The position numbers and the translations under genes were made by a program. A DNA stretch of 64,000 bases, taken from an uncultured Collinsella sp. GTDB lineage: Bacteria > Actinomycetota > Coriobacteriia > Coriobacteriales > Coriobacteriaceae. The stretch lies in the NCBI GenBank assembly GCA_959026725.1, contig CAUFMG010000002.1, positions 129,731 through 193,730 on the forward strand. The letters are read 5' to 3'. Shown here in pieces: positions 14,732-23,966 of the stretch (its first letter is position 1; the number at the start of each line of letters is the position of its first letter). Below the pieces are notes generated by a model. The model was not told the origin of the DNA. It did no database searches and saw only the letters and a list, made by a program, of their open reading frames with translations.

Positions 14732-15205
14732 ATGCCGCGTCGTGCAGCAGCTAATCGTCGTGAGGTTCAGCCTGACGCCGTTTACAACAACCGCCTGGTG
14801 ACTCAGCTCATCAACAAGGTCCTTCTTGACGGCAAGAAGGCCACCGCTGAGCGCATCGTTTACACCGCTTTCGAGATCGTTGCCGAGAAGTCCGAGGGTG
14901 GCGACGCTCTCGCTACCTTCAAGAAGGCTATGGACAACGTCAAGCCCACGCTCGAGGTTAAGCCCAAGCGTGTCGGTGGCGCTACCTATCAGGTCCCGAT
15001 GGAGGTCAACTCCCGTCGTTCCACCGCTCTGGGTATCCGCTGGATCGTCAACTTCTCCCGCGCTCGCAAGGAGAAGACCATGGCCGAGCGTCTCGCCAAC
15101 GAGATCCTCGACGCTTCCAACGGCCTGGGCGCTTCCGTCAAGAAGCGTGAGGACGTCTTCAAGATGGCCGAGGCCAACCGCGCGTTCTCTCACTATCGTT
15201 GGTAA
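14732..15205 (+). CDS. rpsG: 30S ribosomal protein S7
   Basis: S7 nucleates assembly of the 3' domain of 16S rRNA and contacts E-site tRNA. The product is 157 residues long with the typical start PRRAAANRREVQPDAVYNNR, the core KKATAERIVYTAFE, and the C-terminal KREDVFKMAEANRAFSHYRW. AAGGAGA lies 8 nt before the ATG. It lies 73 nt after rpsL and 20 nt before fusA in the standard str-operon order. Confidence 0.97.
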   Translation: MPRRAAANRREVQPDAVYNNRLVTQLINKVLLDGKKATAERIVYTAFEIVAEKSEGGDALATFKKAMDNVKPTLEVKPKRVGGATYQVPMEVNSRRSTALGIRWIVNFSRARKEKTMAERLANEILDASNGLGASVKKREDVFKMAEANRAFSHYRW

Positions 15206-15225
15206 GTTTAAGGTAAGGAACTAAC

Positions 15226-17325
15226 ATGGCTAAGCCTAAGTACAAGCTTTCCGATACCCGTAACATCGGCATCATGGCCCACATCGATGCCGGTAAGACC
15301 ACCACGACCGAGCGTATTCTTTACTACACCGGTAAGACCCACAAGATCGGTGAGGTCCATGAGGGCGCTGCCACCATGGACTGGATGGTTCAGGAGCAGG
15401 AGCGCGGCGTAACCATTACCTCCGCTGCTACCACGTGCTTCTGGAAGAAGGACGGTACCGACTACCGCATCCAGATCATCGACACCCCGGGCCACGTTGA
15501 CTTCACCGCCGAGGTCGAGCGCTGCCTGCGCGTCCTCGATGGCGCTGTCGCCGTCTTCGACGCCGTTGCCGGTGTTCAGCCCCAGTCTGAGACCGTTTGG
15601 CGTCAGGCTTCTACCTTCAACGTCCCCCGCATCGCCTTCATCAACAAGTATGACCGCGTGGGCGCAGACTTCTTCAACGCTATCGAGACCATGAAGGATC
15701 GTCTCGACGCCAACGCCGTGGCCGCTCAGGTCCCGATGGGCGCCGAGGACAACTTCTGGGGCGTCATCGACCTCGTCACCATGACTGCTTGGGACTTCAA
15801 GGCCGACGACAAGGGCATGACCTACCCCGAGCCGATGGACGAGATCCCGGCTGAGTTTGCTGACATCGCTGCCACCAAGCGCGAGGAGCTCCTCGACGCT
15901 GCTGCCAGCTTTGACGACGAGCTCATGGAGAAGATCCTCATGGAGGAGGACTTCACCGTCGAGGAGCTCAAGGCTGCCCTGCGTAAGGGCGTTCTGGCCA
16001 ACGAGCTCAACCTCGTCTTCGTGGGCTCCGCCTACAAGAACAAGGGCGTTCAGGAGCTGCTCGACGCTGTCGTCGACTACCTGCCCAGCCCGCTCGACGT
16101 TGAGGCCGTCACCGGTACCGATCCGGATACCGGCGAGGAGATCCAGCGTCATCCTTCCTTCGACGAGCCTTTCTCCGGCCTGGTCTTCAAGATCATGACC
16201 GACCCGTTCGTCGGTAAGCTCACCTACGTCCGCGTTTACTCCGGCCGCGCCGAGTCCGGCTCCTACGTGGTCAACGCTTCCAACGGTCAGCGCGAGCGCC
16301 TCGGCCGCATCCTCGAGATGAACGCCGCCGAGCGTATCGACCGTGACGACGCTGCCGCCGGCGACATCGTCGCTTGCGTCGGCTTCAAGAACTCCACCAC
16401 CGGTGACACCCTGTGCGCCGAGGGCAAGGAGATCGTCCTCGAGAAGATCGAGTTCGCTAAGCCCGTTATCGACGTTGCCATCGAGCCCAAGACCAAGGCC
16501 GAGCAGGACAAGATGTCCCTGGCTCTGACCAAGCTCGCCGAGGAGGACCCGACCTTCCAGGTGTCCACCAACCACGAGACCGGCCAGACCATCATCGCCG
16601 GCATGGGCGAGCTGCACCTCGAGATCATCGTCGACCGTCTGCTCCGCGAGTTCAAGGTTGACGCTAACGTTGGTAAGCCCCAGGTTGCCTACCGCGAGAC
16701 CGCTGGTCACGACGTCGAGAAGGCTGAGGGCAAGTTCGTCCGTCAGTCCGGCGGTCGCGGTCAGTACGGTCACGCCGTCATCAAGCTCGAGAAGATGGAG
16801 GAGGGCTTCGGCTACGAGTTCGTCAACGCTATCGTCGGCGGCGTCGTGCCTAAGGAGTACATCCCGTCCATCGACAAGGGCATCCAGGAGGCCCTGAACA
16901 CCGGTGTTATCGCCGGCTTCCCGGTCCTCGACGTTAAGGTCACCCTGTTCGACGGTTCTTACCACGAGGTCGACTCCTCTGAGGCCGCCTTCAAGATCGC
17001 CGGTTCCATGGCTATCAAGGACGCCCTCAAGAAGTCCGATCCGCAGCTGCTCGAGCCGATCATGGCTGTCGAGGTCGAGACCCCCGAGCAGTACATGGGC
17101 GACGTTATGGGCAACCTCTCCGGTCGCCGCGGCAAGATCGAGGGCATGGAGGATCGCAAAAACAGCAAGCTCATCCGTGCCAAGGTGCCGCTGGGCGAGA
17201 TGTTCGGTTACGCTACCGACCTTCGCTCCCAGACCCAGGGCCGTGCATCCTACACGATGCAGTTCGACTCTTATGAGCCCGCGCCCAAGTCCATCGTGGA
17301 CGAGGTCATGAGCAAGAATGCCTAA
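15226..17325 (+). CDS. fusA: Elongation factor G
   Basis: EF-G is the GTPase that drives ribosomal translocation. The 699-residue protein has the G1 loop AHIDAGKTTTTERIL, the switch II DTPGHVDFTAEV, and the NKYDRVGADF G4 motif (NKxD), followed by the domain II beta-barrel, domain III, domain IV with SGGRGQYGHAVI, and the C-terminal VPLGEMFGYATDLRSQTQGR. The start follows AAGGAACT closely and the length is standard. tuf, which often follows fusA, is not present here; rpsJ follows instead after 60 nt. Confidence 0.98.
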   Translation: MAKPKYKLSDTRNIGIMAHIDAGKTTTTERILYYTGKTHKIGEVHEGAATMDWMVQEQERGVTITSAATTCFWKKDGTDYRIQIIDTPGHVDFTAEVERCLRVLDGAVAVFDAVAGVQPQSETVWRQASTFNVPRIAFINKYDRVGADFFNAIETMKDRLDANAVAAQVPMGAEDNFWGVIDLVTMTAWDFKADDKGMTYPEPMDEIPAEFADIAATKREELLDAAASFDDELMEKILMEEDFTVEELKAALRKGVLANELNLVFVGSAYKNKGVQELLDAVVDYLPSPLDVEAVTGTDPDTGEEIQRHPSFDEPFSGLVFKIMTDPFVGKLTYVRVYSGRAESGSYVVNASNGQRERLGRILEMNAAERIDRDDAAAGDIVACVGFKNSTTGDTLCAEGKEIVLEKIEFAKPVIDVAIEPKTKAEQDKMSLALTKLAEEDPTFQVSTNHETGQTIIAGMGELHLEIIVDRLLREFKVDANVGKPQVAYRETAGHDVEKAEGKFVRQSGGRGQYGHAVIKLEKMEEGFGYEFVNAIVGGVVPKEYIPSIDKGIQEALNTGVIAGFPVLDVKVTLFDGSYHEVDSSEAAFKIAGSMAIKDALKKSDPQLLEPIMAVEVETPEQYMGDVMGNLSGRRGKIEGMEDRKNSKLIRAKVPLGEMFGYATDLRSQTQGRASYTMQFDSYEPAPKSIVDEVMSKNA

Positions 17326-17385
17326 GTTCGAGCTCCCTGTTACGTAATCCGCGAGAACATCTCTCGCACTCTTTGGAGGTTTAAG

Positions 17386-17694
17386 TTGGCTACCCAGAAG
17401 ATCCGCATTCGCCTCAAGGGCTATGATCACGAGGTCGTCGATCAGTCCGCGAAGCTCATCGTCGAGACCGCTCAGAAGACCGGCGCTCGCGTTTCCGGTC
17501 CTGTCCCCCTGCCCACCGAGCGCAACCTGTACACGGTTATCCGCTCGCCGCACGTGAACAAGGACTCCCGTGAGCAGTTCGAGATGCGCACTCACAAGCG
17601 CCTCATCGACATCCTCGACCCCACCTCGGGCACCGTTGATTCGCTCATGCGTCTCGACCTCCCCGCTGGCGTCGACATCGACATCAAGCTCTAA
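17386..17694 (+). CDS. rpsJ: 30S ribosomal protein S10
   Basis: S10 is a small-subunit head protein and also the NusE antitermination partner. The 102-residue product begins ATQKIRIRLKGYDHEVVDQS after a TTG start at 17386 with GGAGGT 5 nt upstream. RSPHVNKDSREQFEMRTHKR is the conserved rRNA-binding loop. It is normally the first gene of the S10 operon before rplC; here a strong terminator follows at once and rplC lies 14 kb away. S10 therefore ends the str operon in this genome. Confidence 0.97.
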   Translation: MATQKIRIRLKGYDHEVVDQSAKLIVETAQKTGARVSGPVPLPTERNLYTVIRSPHVNKDSREQFEMRTHKRLIDILDPTSGTVDSLMRLDLPAGVDIDIKL

Positions 17695-17713
17695 GCGATA
17701 TCGCTCATAGCTT

Positions 17714-17755
17714 AAAGGGCCCCGCTGCCGTTACGGTAGCGGGGCCCTTTTGTTT
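17714..17755 (+). terminator. Rho-independent terminator after rpsJ
   Basis: AAAGGGCCCCGCT pairs with AGCGGGGCCCTTT around an 11-nt loop and is followed by TGTTT. The hairpin may work in both directions and could also end the convergent birA transcript. Confidence 0.88.
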
Positions 17756-17810
17756 AGCATGATGGGATTGGACCGCCGGATAAGGCTGCCGAGCGGCTGG
17801 CTGTGGCGCC

Positions 17811-18587
17811 CTATTCGCTCGCGGGACGCAGCGATGCCTCCTCAAAATGGAAGGATCGCAAACCGCCTTCCGTTTCGATACACGCGCGACCAAAGCCATC
17901 GACGGTTTTAAAGATGCCGCGTGCTAGCTCGTCGCCGGCAGGGGAACGGGCGATAACGTGCTCCCCAATCCAATTGAGGTGAGTGACATATTCGCCGTGG
18001 ACGGGCGCGAGCGGTCCGCCGTCTTCTTCCATGGCGTTAAGACGCTCTGCCCACGCATCTACAGCGTCTATAACTGCGTGATAGACCTCATCGAGGAGCA
18101 TGTTGACGGTGGGAACGCTCTCGTTAAGGTCCGAGAGGCCAATTGCCGCCAGACCGCCATCGGGTACCTCTTGGGGCGTGTAGTTTACGTTGACGCCAAT
18201 GCCGCAGACGGCGAAGGGCTTGCCTTCGTTATCGCGTGCGGCCTCGACCAGAATGCCGCCGAGCTTGCGTCCTCGCGCGACAAGGTCGTTGGGCCATTTA
18301 AGGTGAATCTCGTTTGCAAGACCCTGCTTTTCGAGTGCTTCAAGCACCGCTAGGCCGCTGACGGCGGCAAGACCAGAGAACTTTGCAGGATTAACGCATG
18401 GGCGCAGGACAATCGAAAGCAATAAGTTGCCGACGGTTGAGTCCCACTTGTGCCCGCGCCGGCCGCGTCCTGCTGTTTGAGCCCGGGCGGCAAGTCCTGT
18501 GCCGTGCGGCGCTCCCTGTTTTCCTGCTTCGAGCAGGTCATCGTTGGTCGATCCGGTTACGTCGACTATCGTTAATTTGGCATCCAT
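17811..18587 (-). CDS. birA: Biotin--[acetyl-CoA-carboxylase] ligase
   Basis: This enzyme activates biotin to biotinyl-AMP and attaches it to the acceptor lysine of AccB. The 258-residue protein starts directly with the catalytic domain (STNDDLLEAG) and has no N-terminal helix-turn-helix, so it is a monofunctional ligase and not a repressor like E. coli BirA. Seen: the biotin-binding GRGRRGHKW, LKWPNDLV, GRKLGGILVE and GIGVNVN. It is transcribed away from fabH across a 176-nt gap. AccB, its substrate, is encoded in that divergent operon. Confidence 0.93.
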   Translation of the reverse strand: MDAKLTIVDVTGSTNDDLLEAGKQGAPHGTGLAARAQTAGRGRRGHKWDSTVGNLLLSIVLRPCVNPAKFSGLAAVSGLAVLEALEKQGLANEIHLKWPNDLVARGRKLGGILVEAARDNEGKPFAVCGIGVNVNYTPQEVPDGGLAAIGLSDLNESVPTVNMLLDEVYHAVIDAVDAWAERLNAMEEDGGPLAPVHGEYVTHLNWIGEHVIARSPAGDELARGIFKTVDGFGRACIETEGGLRSFHFEEASLRPASE

Positions 18588-18682
18588 AACGGTTGCTACC
18601 TCCTAAGTTAATAAGGCAATCGCGTAATGGTGTCGAGAGATAGACACAATGTGAAGCCTTTGTCGCATTTGGACAATTTAAT

Positions 18683-18747
18683 GTTAACACGTCAACAACG
18701 ACTAAAATGCGCTATCCTCTCTTGGTCGATGTAAACACGTCAACAAC
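18683..18747 (+). promoter_or_regulatory. Candidate paired operator of the fatty-acid operon
   Basis: GTTAACACGTCAACAAC (18683-18699) and GTAAACACGTCAACAAC (18731-18747) are direct repeats 48 bp apart with one mismatch. Each contains an imperfect palindrome, GTTAACACGTCAAC. A possible -10 box TATCCT lies between them at 18713-18718, so a repressor bound to both would cover the promoter. The regulator is unknown. Confidence 0.55.
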
Positions 18748-18763
18748 TCAAAGGAGGCTAGTG

Positions 18764-19723
18764 ATGGGTTTCACGATTCTTGGAACAGGCTCGGCGCTTC
18801 CTGAGCGCAGTGTTTCCAATGACGAGCTGTCTGAGTTCCTCGATACCTCGGATGAGTGGATTTTTACCCGCACAGGTATCAAGAGCCGCCACGTCTGTAC
18901 CACCGAGTCACTTGACGACCTTGCCGTAGCGGCGAGCGAGCGGGCACTCCAGGTGTCCGGAATCGACGCGAGCCAGCTGGATCTGATCGTTTGCTCGACG
19001 ACGACGGGTGACCACCTTGTTCCCGCTGAGGCGTGTGCCGTTGCTGAGCGACTAGGAGCGGCGTGCCCTGCCTTCGATGTCTCGGCGGCCTGTGCCGGCT
19101 TCGTGTTTGCGCTCGATGTCGCCGAGGGCTATATCGAGCGCGGTCGTGCCGAGCGCGTGCTTATCGTTGCTGCTGAGCAGATGACGCGCGCGCTCGACTG
19201 GACCGACCGCGCCACCTGCGTGCTCTTTGGCGATGGGGCAGGCGCCGCAGTGATTGGGGCTGGGGGAGACAGCCCCCTTGCCGTTGAGCTTTCGACGGCG
19301 CCCGACGTCGAGACGTTACACGTTCCCGGTCTGGTCGGCACCTCGCCGTTTAAGGCTTCCGCAGATAGCGCGAGCGTGCTGTCCATGAATGGCCGCCGCG
19401 TGTTCAAGTTCGGCGTCAACGCCATCTGTGACACGGTCCATAAGCTTGCGATCGATGCGAGCATTTTGGTCGAAGACATCGATCATTTTGTATTCCATCA
19501 GGCTAACGAACGAATCCTGAGCCAGGCGGTCAAGCGTCTGGGCGTGCCGGACGAGCGTGTGGTTCGCACGTTGCGCGAGACCGGCAACATTTCGAGCGCA
19601 TGCATTCCGCTTGCCCTCGACCGGCTGGCAAACGCCGGTGCACTTCACACGGGCGACACGATCGCCTTGGTTGGATTTGGCGCCGGTCTGGATATAGGTG
19701 GCTATCTGCTTCGTTGGAAGTAG
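18764..19723 (+). CDS. fabH: 3-oxoacyl-[acyl-carrier-protein] synthase III
   Basis: FabH condenses acetyl-CoA (or a branched starter) with malonyl-ACP to start fatty-acid synthesis. ATG 18764 follows AAAGGAGG at 6 nt; an upstream in-frame ATG at 18707 lies inside the promoter region. The 319-residue thiolase-fold protein has the triad C110 (AACAGF), H245 (HQAN) and N275 (TGNISS) at almost the same numbers as E. coli FabH. TRTGIKSRH is the N-terminal signature. It heads an uninterrupted ten-gene operon, preceded by paired candidate operators. Confidence 0.95.
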   Translation: MGFTILGTGSALPERSVSNDELSEFLDTSDEWIFTRTGIKSRHVCTTESLDDLAVAASERALQVSGIDASQLDLIVCSTTTGDHLVPAEACAVAERLGAACPAFDVSAACAGFVFALDVAEGYIERGRAERVLIVAAEQMTRALDWTDRATCVLFGDGAGAAVIGAGGDSPLAVELSTAPDVETLHVPGLVGTSPFKASADSASVLSMNGRRVFKFGVNAICDTVHKLAIDASILVEDIDHFVFHQANERILSQAVKRLGVPDERVVRTLRETGNISSACIPLALDRLANAGALHTGDTIALVGFGAGLDIGGYLLRWK

Positions 19724-19774
19724 TCGCACATAGGAAATAAAAACGCCCTAGGGCACAACCAAAGGAGAACTACC

Positions 19775-20011
19775 ATGGCAGATCAGAAGACCTTCGAGCG
19801 CGTTTGCGACGTTATCCGCGAGACCGCTGGTCTTGACGACGTTGAGATGAAGCCCGAGTCCACGCTCGAGGAGATTGGTCTCGACAGCCTGGGCACCGTC
19901 GAGATCCTCGTCGCCGTCGAGGACGAGTTTGGCATCCAGCTCGATACCGAGGAGAACCCCAAGACGGTCGGCGAGTTCGCCGATACGGTCGAGGCGGCAT
20001 TGGAGAAGTAG
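19775..20011 (+). CDS. acpP: Acyl carrier protein
   Basis: This 78-residue acidic four-helix protein carries the growing acyl chain on a phosphopantetheine arm. The attachment site is S38 in GLDSLGTVE, the DSL motif. AAAGGAG precedes the ATG. It is the second gene of the fab operon and its stop is 2 nt before fabK. Confidence 0.96.
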   Translation: MADQKTFERVCDVIRETAGLDDVEMKPESTLEEIGLDSLGTVEILVAVEDEFGIQLDTEENPKTVGEFADTVEAALEK

Positions 20012-20013
20012 AG

Positions 20014-20958
20014 ATGCTCAAGACTCCTCTCTGCGATCTGCTCGGCATCGAAAAGCCCGTGTTCCAGGGCGGTATGGCCTGGATTGCCGATGCCTCGCTG
20101 GCGTCCGCAGTGTCCGAGGCGGGTGGCTTAGGCATCATTGCGGCCATGAACGCCGACGCCAACTGGCTGCGCGACCAGATTCACGAGCTGCGCGCCAGGA
20201 CGGATAAGCCCTTTGGCGTCAACGTCATGCTCATGAGCCCGTTCGCCGACGAGGTTGCACAGGTCGTGATTGACGAGCGAGTGCCGGTCGTCGTGACGGG
20301 CGCCGGCAATCCCGCCAAGTACATGAAGGCGTGGAACGAGGCGGGCATCAAGGTCATCCCGGTCGTTGCCTCGGTGGCGCTGGCGCGCCTCGTGGCACGT
20401 CGTGGAGCCACGGCGGTTGTTGCCGAGGGTACCGAATCGGGCGGCCATATTGGCGAGACCTCGACGATGGCACTGGTGCCGCAGGTCGTCGATGCGGTTG
20501 ACATTCCCGTCGTGGCCGCCGGCGGTATTGCCGACGGCCGCGGCGTGGCGGCCGCCTTTATGCTGGGCGCCGAAGGCGTGCAAGTGGGTACGCGCTTTCT
20601 GGTCGCAGACGAGTGCACCGTCTCGGAGCAGTACAAAGAGATGGTCCTGAAGGCCAACGACACTTCAACGCGTGCGACCGGTCGCTCGACGGGACATCCA
20701 GTGCGCGCCCTCAAGAGCCCCTTCACCAACGCCTATGCCAAGAGCGAGGGTTCCGGCGCGAGTGCCGAGGAGCTCGGTGCTATGGGAACCGGTGCGCTGC
20801 GTAAGGCCGCCAAGGACGGCAACTACGAAGAGGGTTCGTTTTTGTGTGGACAGATTGCCGGCATGGTTAGCGAGCGCCAGAGCGCACGCGAAATCGTTGA
20901 CGATCTGGTCGATGGCGCCGAGCGCGTCCTGAAGGGTGCGTCCGCATGGGTAGCGTAG
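20014..20958 (+). CDS. fabK: Enoyl-[acyl-carrier-protein] reductase II (FMN-dependent)
   Basis: FabK reduces the trans-2-enoyl-ACP at the end of each elongation cycle using NAD(P)H and FMN; it is the alternative to the triclosan-sensitive FabI. The 314-residue TIM-barrel protein has PVFQGGMAWIADASLASAVS at the N-terminus, GVNVMLMSP, VVTGAGNP, the flavin-binding AEGTESGGHIGE and AAGGIADGRG followed by GAEGVQVGTRF. This motif set is shared with nitronate monooxygenases, but the position between acpP and fabD settles the function. The ATG of fabD lies inside its 3' end (13-nt overlap). Confidence 0.93.
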   Translation: MLKTPLCDLLGIEKPVFQGGMAWIADASLASAVSEAGGLGIIAAMNADANWLRDQIHELRARTDKPFGVNVMLMSPFADEVAQVVIDERVPVVVTGAGNPAKYMKAWNEAGIKVIPVVASVALARLVARRGATAVVAEGTESGGHIGETSTMALVPQVVDAVDIPVVAAGGIADGRGVAAAFMLGAEGVQVGTRFLVADECTVSEQYKEMVLKANDTSTRATGRSTGHPVRALKSPFTNAYAKSEGSGASAEELGAMGTGALRKAAKDGNYEEGSFLCGQIAGMVSERQSAREIVDDLVDGAERVLKGASAWVA

Positions 20959-21872
20959 CGTTTCTGTTTGCCGGCCAGGGTGCCCAACACCCCGCGATGG
21001 GCGTCGACCTGATCGAGACATCGCCGGCGGCCGCCGAGGTGTTCACCATTGCCGACGAGGTGCGCCCGGGGACGAGCGAGCAGTGCCGGAGCGCCTCCAA
21101 GGAGGAGCTCTCGCAGACCGAGAACACGCAGCCTTGCGTGTTCGTGCACGACTTGGCTGTCGCCGTCGCCCTGCGCGAGCGCGGCGTGGTGCCTGCCGCC
21201 TGTGCGGGATTCTCGCTGGGCGAGGTCGCTGCACTCAGCTTTGCGGGGGCATTCGATACGCGAGCGGGTTTTGAGCTCGTGTGTGAGCGCGCGGCATTGA
21301 TGGCCACGGCGGCCGAGCGTCACCCTGGCGGCATGCGCGCCGTCATCAAACTTGATGCTGCGCAAGTCGAGAACCTGGCTGCGCAGGCCGGCGAGGACTG
21401 CTGGCCGGTCAACTACAACAGTCCCCAGCAGACGGTTGTGGCCGGAGCGCCCGATGCGCTGCAGACCCTCGACGTCCTAGTAAAAGAGGCTGGCGGCCGC
21501 GCCATGAAGGTCGCGGTGTCGGGTGCATTTCATAGCCCCTATATGGCCGAGGCGACCTGTGGCCTTGCCGCATATATTGAGGCCGGTCACGCGCCGTCCC
21601 CGTTGCTCATTCCTGTTTTGGCAAATATGACAGCGGCGCCCTATCCGGCGGACCCCCAGACGGCATCGGATGTCTTGGCCAATCAGGTGAGCAATGCCGT
21701 GCGCTGGGTCGATACGCTGCATGCTCTGCAGGATCAAGGCATCGACACATTTATTGAGGTCGGCCCCGGCAAAACGCTGTCCGGCCTGATCAAGCGTACG
21801 TTGAGCGACGTTCGTGTGTATTCGTGCGAGACGGCCGAGCAGGTCGCAGCTATTGCCGACGAGCTCGCATAG
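20946..21872 (+). CDS. fabD: Malonyl-CoA:ACP transacylase
   Basis: FabD transfers malonyl groups from CoA to ACP. The 308-residue protein starts VAFLFAGQGAQHPAMG and has the nucleophile S90 in GFSLGE; a later AFHSPYM carries the partner histidine. The Q-G-A-Q oxyanion segment is present. It overlaps fabK by 13 nt and precedes fabG by 30 nt, so translation is probably coupled. Confidence 0.95.
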   Translation: MGSVAFLFAGQGAQHPAMGVDLIETSPAAAEVFTIADEVRPGTSEQCRSASKEELSQTENTQPCVFVHDLAVAVALRERGVVPAACAGFSLGEVAALSFAGAFDTRAGFELVCERAALMATAAERHPGGMRAVIKLDAAQVENLAAQAGEDCWPVNYNSPQQTVVAGAPDALQTLDVLVKEAGGRAMKVAVSGAFHSPYMAEATCGLAAYIEAGHAPSPLLIPVLANMTAAPYPADPQTASDVLANQVSNAVRWVDTLHALQDQGIDTFIEVGPGKTLSGLIKRTLSDVRVYSCETAEQVAAIADELA

Positions 21873-21902
21873 TCCACAGGGCTGTAACCCGAAAGGAATG
21901 AC

Positions 21903-22676
21903 ATGGGCAACTTGAACAATGGCGCGCTCGAGCGCAACGACTCACGTCGCGTGGCACTGGTCACGGGCGGCTCGCGGGGTATCGGCCGCGCCTGCGCTAT
22001 CGGTCTGGCGGAGGATGGCTACGATATCGCCGTCGTCTATGCCGGCGGCGTCGATGCGGCGCGCGAGACGTGCGACGCCTGCGAGGCGGCTGGCGCCACG
22101 GCGCGCTCATATCAATGTGACGTGGCCGACCCCGCTGCCGTCAACGCGTGCGTGGAAGCGGTCCTCAACGACTTTGGCTCCATTTGGGCGCTCGTCAACA
22201 ACGCTGGCATCACCCGCGATGGCCTGCTCATGCGCATGGGCGATGACGCCTTCGATCGCGTGCTCGATGTCAATCTTAAAGGAACGTTTAACACGACGCG
22301 TGCGCTCACCAAGACCTTTATGCGCCAGCGCGGCGGCTGCGTCGTCAACATGAGCTCGGTTGTGGGCCTGATGGGCAATGCCGGGCAGGCCAACTACGCT
22401 GCCTCCAAGGCGGGCGTGATCGGCCTGACCAAGGCGGTGGCGCGCGAGCTTGCGCCCCGCGGTGTACGAGTGAACGCGGTCGCCCCCGGGTTTGTCGAGA
22501 CAGATATGACGGCAAAGCTCTCGGAGAAGGTGTGTACGGTAACCGAGGAGCAGATTCCCCTTAAGCGTATGGCGCAGCCCGAAGAGGTGGCCGGTGTGGT
22601 GCGATTTTTAGTGAGCGATGCGGCTGCCTACATTACGGGCGAAGTCGTACGCGTCGACGGCGGAATGGCGATGTAG
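21903..22676 (+). CDS. fabG: 3-oxoacyl-[acyl-carrier-protein] reductase
   Basis: FabG reduces 3-oxoacyl-ACP with NADPH. This 257-residue short-chain dehydrogenase has the cofactor loop TGGSRGIGRA, NNAGITRDGLLMRM, the catalytic Ser in NMSSVVGLMGN, Y165 and K169 in NYAASKAG, and the C-terminal ITGEVVRVDGGMAM typical of FabG. AAAGGAA precedes the start. It lies in the fab operon between fabD and fabF. Confidence 0.95.
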   Translation: MGNLNNGALERNDSRRVALVTGGSRGIGRACAIGLAEDGYDIAVVYAGGVDAARETCDACEAAGATARSYQCDVADPAAVNACVEAVLNDFGSIWALVNNAGITRDGLLMRMGDDAFDRVLDVNLKGTFNTTRALTKTFMRQRGGCVVNMSSVVGLMGNAGQANYAASKAGVIGLTKAVARELAPRGVRVNAVAPGFVETDMTAKLSEKVCTVTEEQIPLKRMAQPEEVAGVVRFLVSDAAAYITGEVVRVDGGMAM

Positions 22677-22715
22677 AAACCAGGGCCGAAGAACGGCTTG
22701 GATGAGGAGACCATG

Positions 22716-23963
22716 ATGGAACAGAGAGTTGCAATCACCGGTATCGGTGCCGTGTCGCCGCTCGGCAACACCGCGCTTGCCACCTGGGCGGCCATGTGCG
22801 CCGGCACGTGCGGCATCGGCCCGATCACGCACTTCGATACCGATGCGTTTGCCGTCAAGGTGGCAGCCGAGGTCAAGGGCTTTGACGGCAACGAGTACTT
22901 TGGCAAGCGTGACGCCAAGCATCTCGACCCCTGCGTTCAGTTTGCGATGGCGGCTTCGGACGAAGCCATGCACGATGCGGGCTTTGATGTCGAAGGCGCC
23001 ATCGATCGCGAGCGCCTGGGCGTCTACGTGGGCTCGGGCGTGGGCGGCATGACGACGCTCGTCGACAACGTCCATACGATTGCCGAACGTGGGCCCCGCC
23101 GCGCATCGCCCTATATGATCGCGATGATGATCCCCAACATGGCATCGGGCAATATCGCAATCCGCCACAAGGCAAAGGGCCCGACCCTGCCCGTGGTGAC
23201 CGCGTGCGCAACCTCGGCCCATGCGGTGGGCGAGGCGTTCCGCGCCATCAAGCACGGCTATGCCGACGCGATCCTCGCGGGCGGCGCCGAGGCTGCAATT
23301 ATCCCCGATGCCGTTGCGGGCTTTACGTCCTGCCGCGCATTGACCACCAACCCCGATCCCGCGACGGCCTGCCGTCCGTTCGATGCAGACCGCGACGGCT
23401 TTGTGATGGGCGAGGGCGCCTGCGTGCTGGTACTCGAGAGCATGGAACATGCGCAGGCGCGCGGTGCGCACATTTATGCCGAGGTCGTGGGCTACGGCAA
23501 CACCGATGATGCCTATCACATCACGAGTCCTGATCCCGAGGCTGCCGGCATTGCCCGCGCGATATCGCTGGCGGTGACCGAGGGCGACGTCAAGCCTTCC
23601 GAGGGTCTCTACATCAATGCCCACGGCACATCGACCAAGCTCAACGATTCGTCCGAGACGACGGGCATTAAGCGTGCGCTCGGCGAGGACGCGGCGCGCG
23701 CCGCGCACGTCTCGTCGACTAAGTCGATGACCGGCCACATGATCGGTGCCACGGGCGCCATCGAGGTCATGGCCTGCGCCATGGCGCTCGAGCAGGGCGT
23801 GGTGCCGCCGACCATTAACTACCACACGCCCGATCCCGCCTGCGATCTTGACTACACGCCCAATCGCGCGGTTCGCGCCGACCTTACCTGGGCGCTTTCG
23901 ACCAACCTGGGCTTTGGCGGACACAACGCCGCCATCGCGCTGCGTAGATATACGAGGAGCTAG
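22716..23963 (+). CDS. fabF: 3-oxoacyl-[acyl-carrier-protein] synthase II
   Basis: FabF carries out the elongation condensations. ATG 22716 is chosen because AGGAG (22705-22709) lies 6 nt upstream; ATG 22713 and a TTG at 22698 are alternatives. The 415-residue protein starts EQRVAITGIGAVSPLGN and has the triad C164 (TACATSAH), H303 (NAHGTSTKLND) and H341 (MTGHMIGATG), nearly the same numbers as E. coli FabF. The C-terminal NLGFGGHNAAI is standard. The two histidines, rather than His-Asn, put it in the FabF/FabB group, not FabH. Confidence 0.95.
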   Translation: MEQRVAITGIGAVSPLGNTALATWAAMCAGTCGIGPITHFDTDAFAVKVAAEVKGFDGNEYFGKRDAKHLDPCVQFAMAASDEAMHDAGFDVEGAIDRERLGVYVGSGVGGMTTLVDNVHTIAERGPRRASPYMIAMMIPNMASGNIAIRHKAKGPTLPVVTACATSAHAVGEAFRAIKHGYADAILAGGAEAAIIPDAVAGFTSCRALTTNPDPATACRPFDADRDGFVMGEGACVLVLESMEHAQARGAHIYAEVVGYGNTDDAYHITSPDPEAAGIARAISLAVTEGDVKPSEGLYINAHGTSTKLNDSSETTGIKRALGEDAARAAHVSSTKSMTGHMIGATGAIEVMACAMALEQGVVPPTINYHTPDPACDLDYTPNRAVRADLTWALSTNLGFGGHNAAIALRRYTRS

Positions 23964-23966
23964 AGC

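Noticed and set aside
18707..18763. Upstream ATG for fabH at 18707
   Set aside because: The extra 19 residues would be encoded by the promoter and operator region, have no counterpart in FabH, and ATG 18764 has a strong ribosome-binding site.
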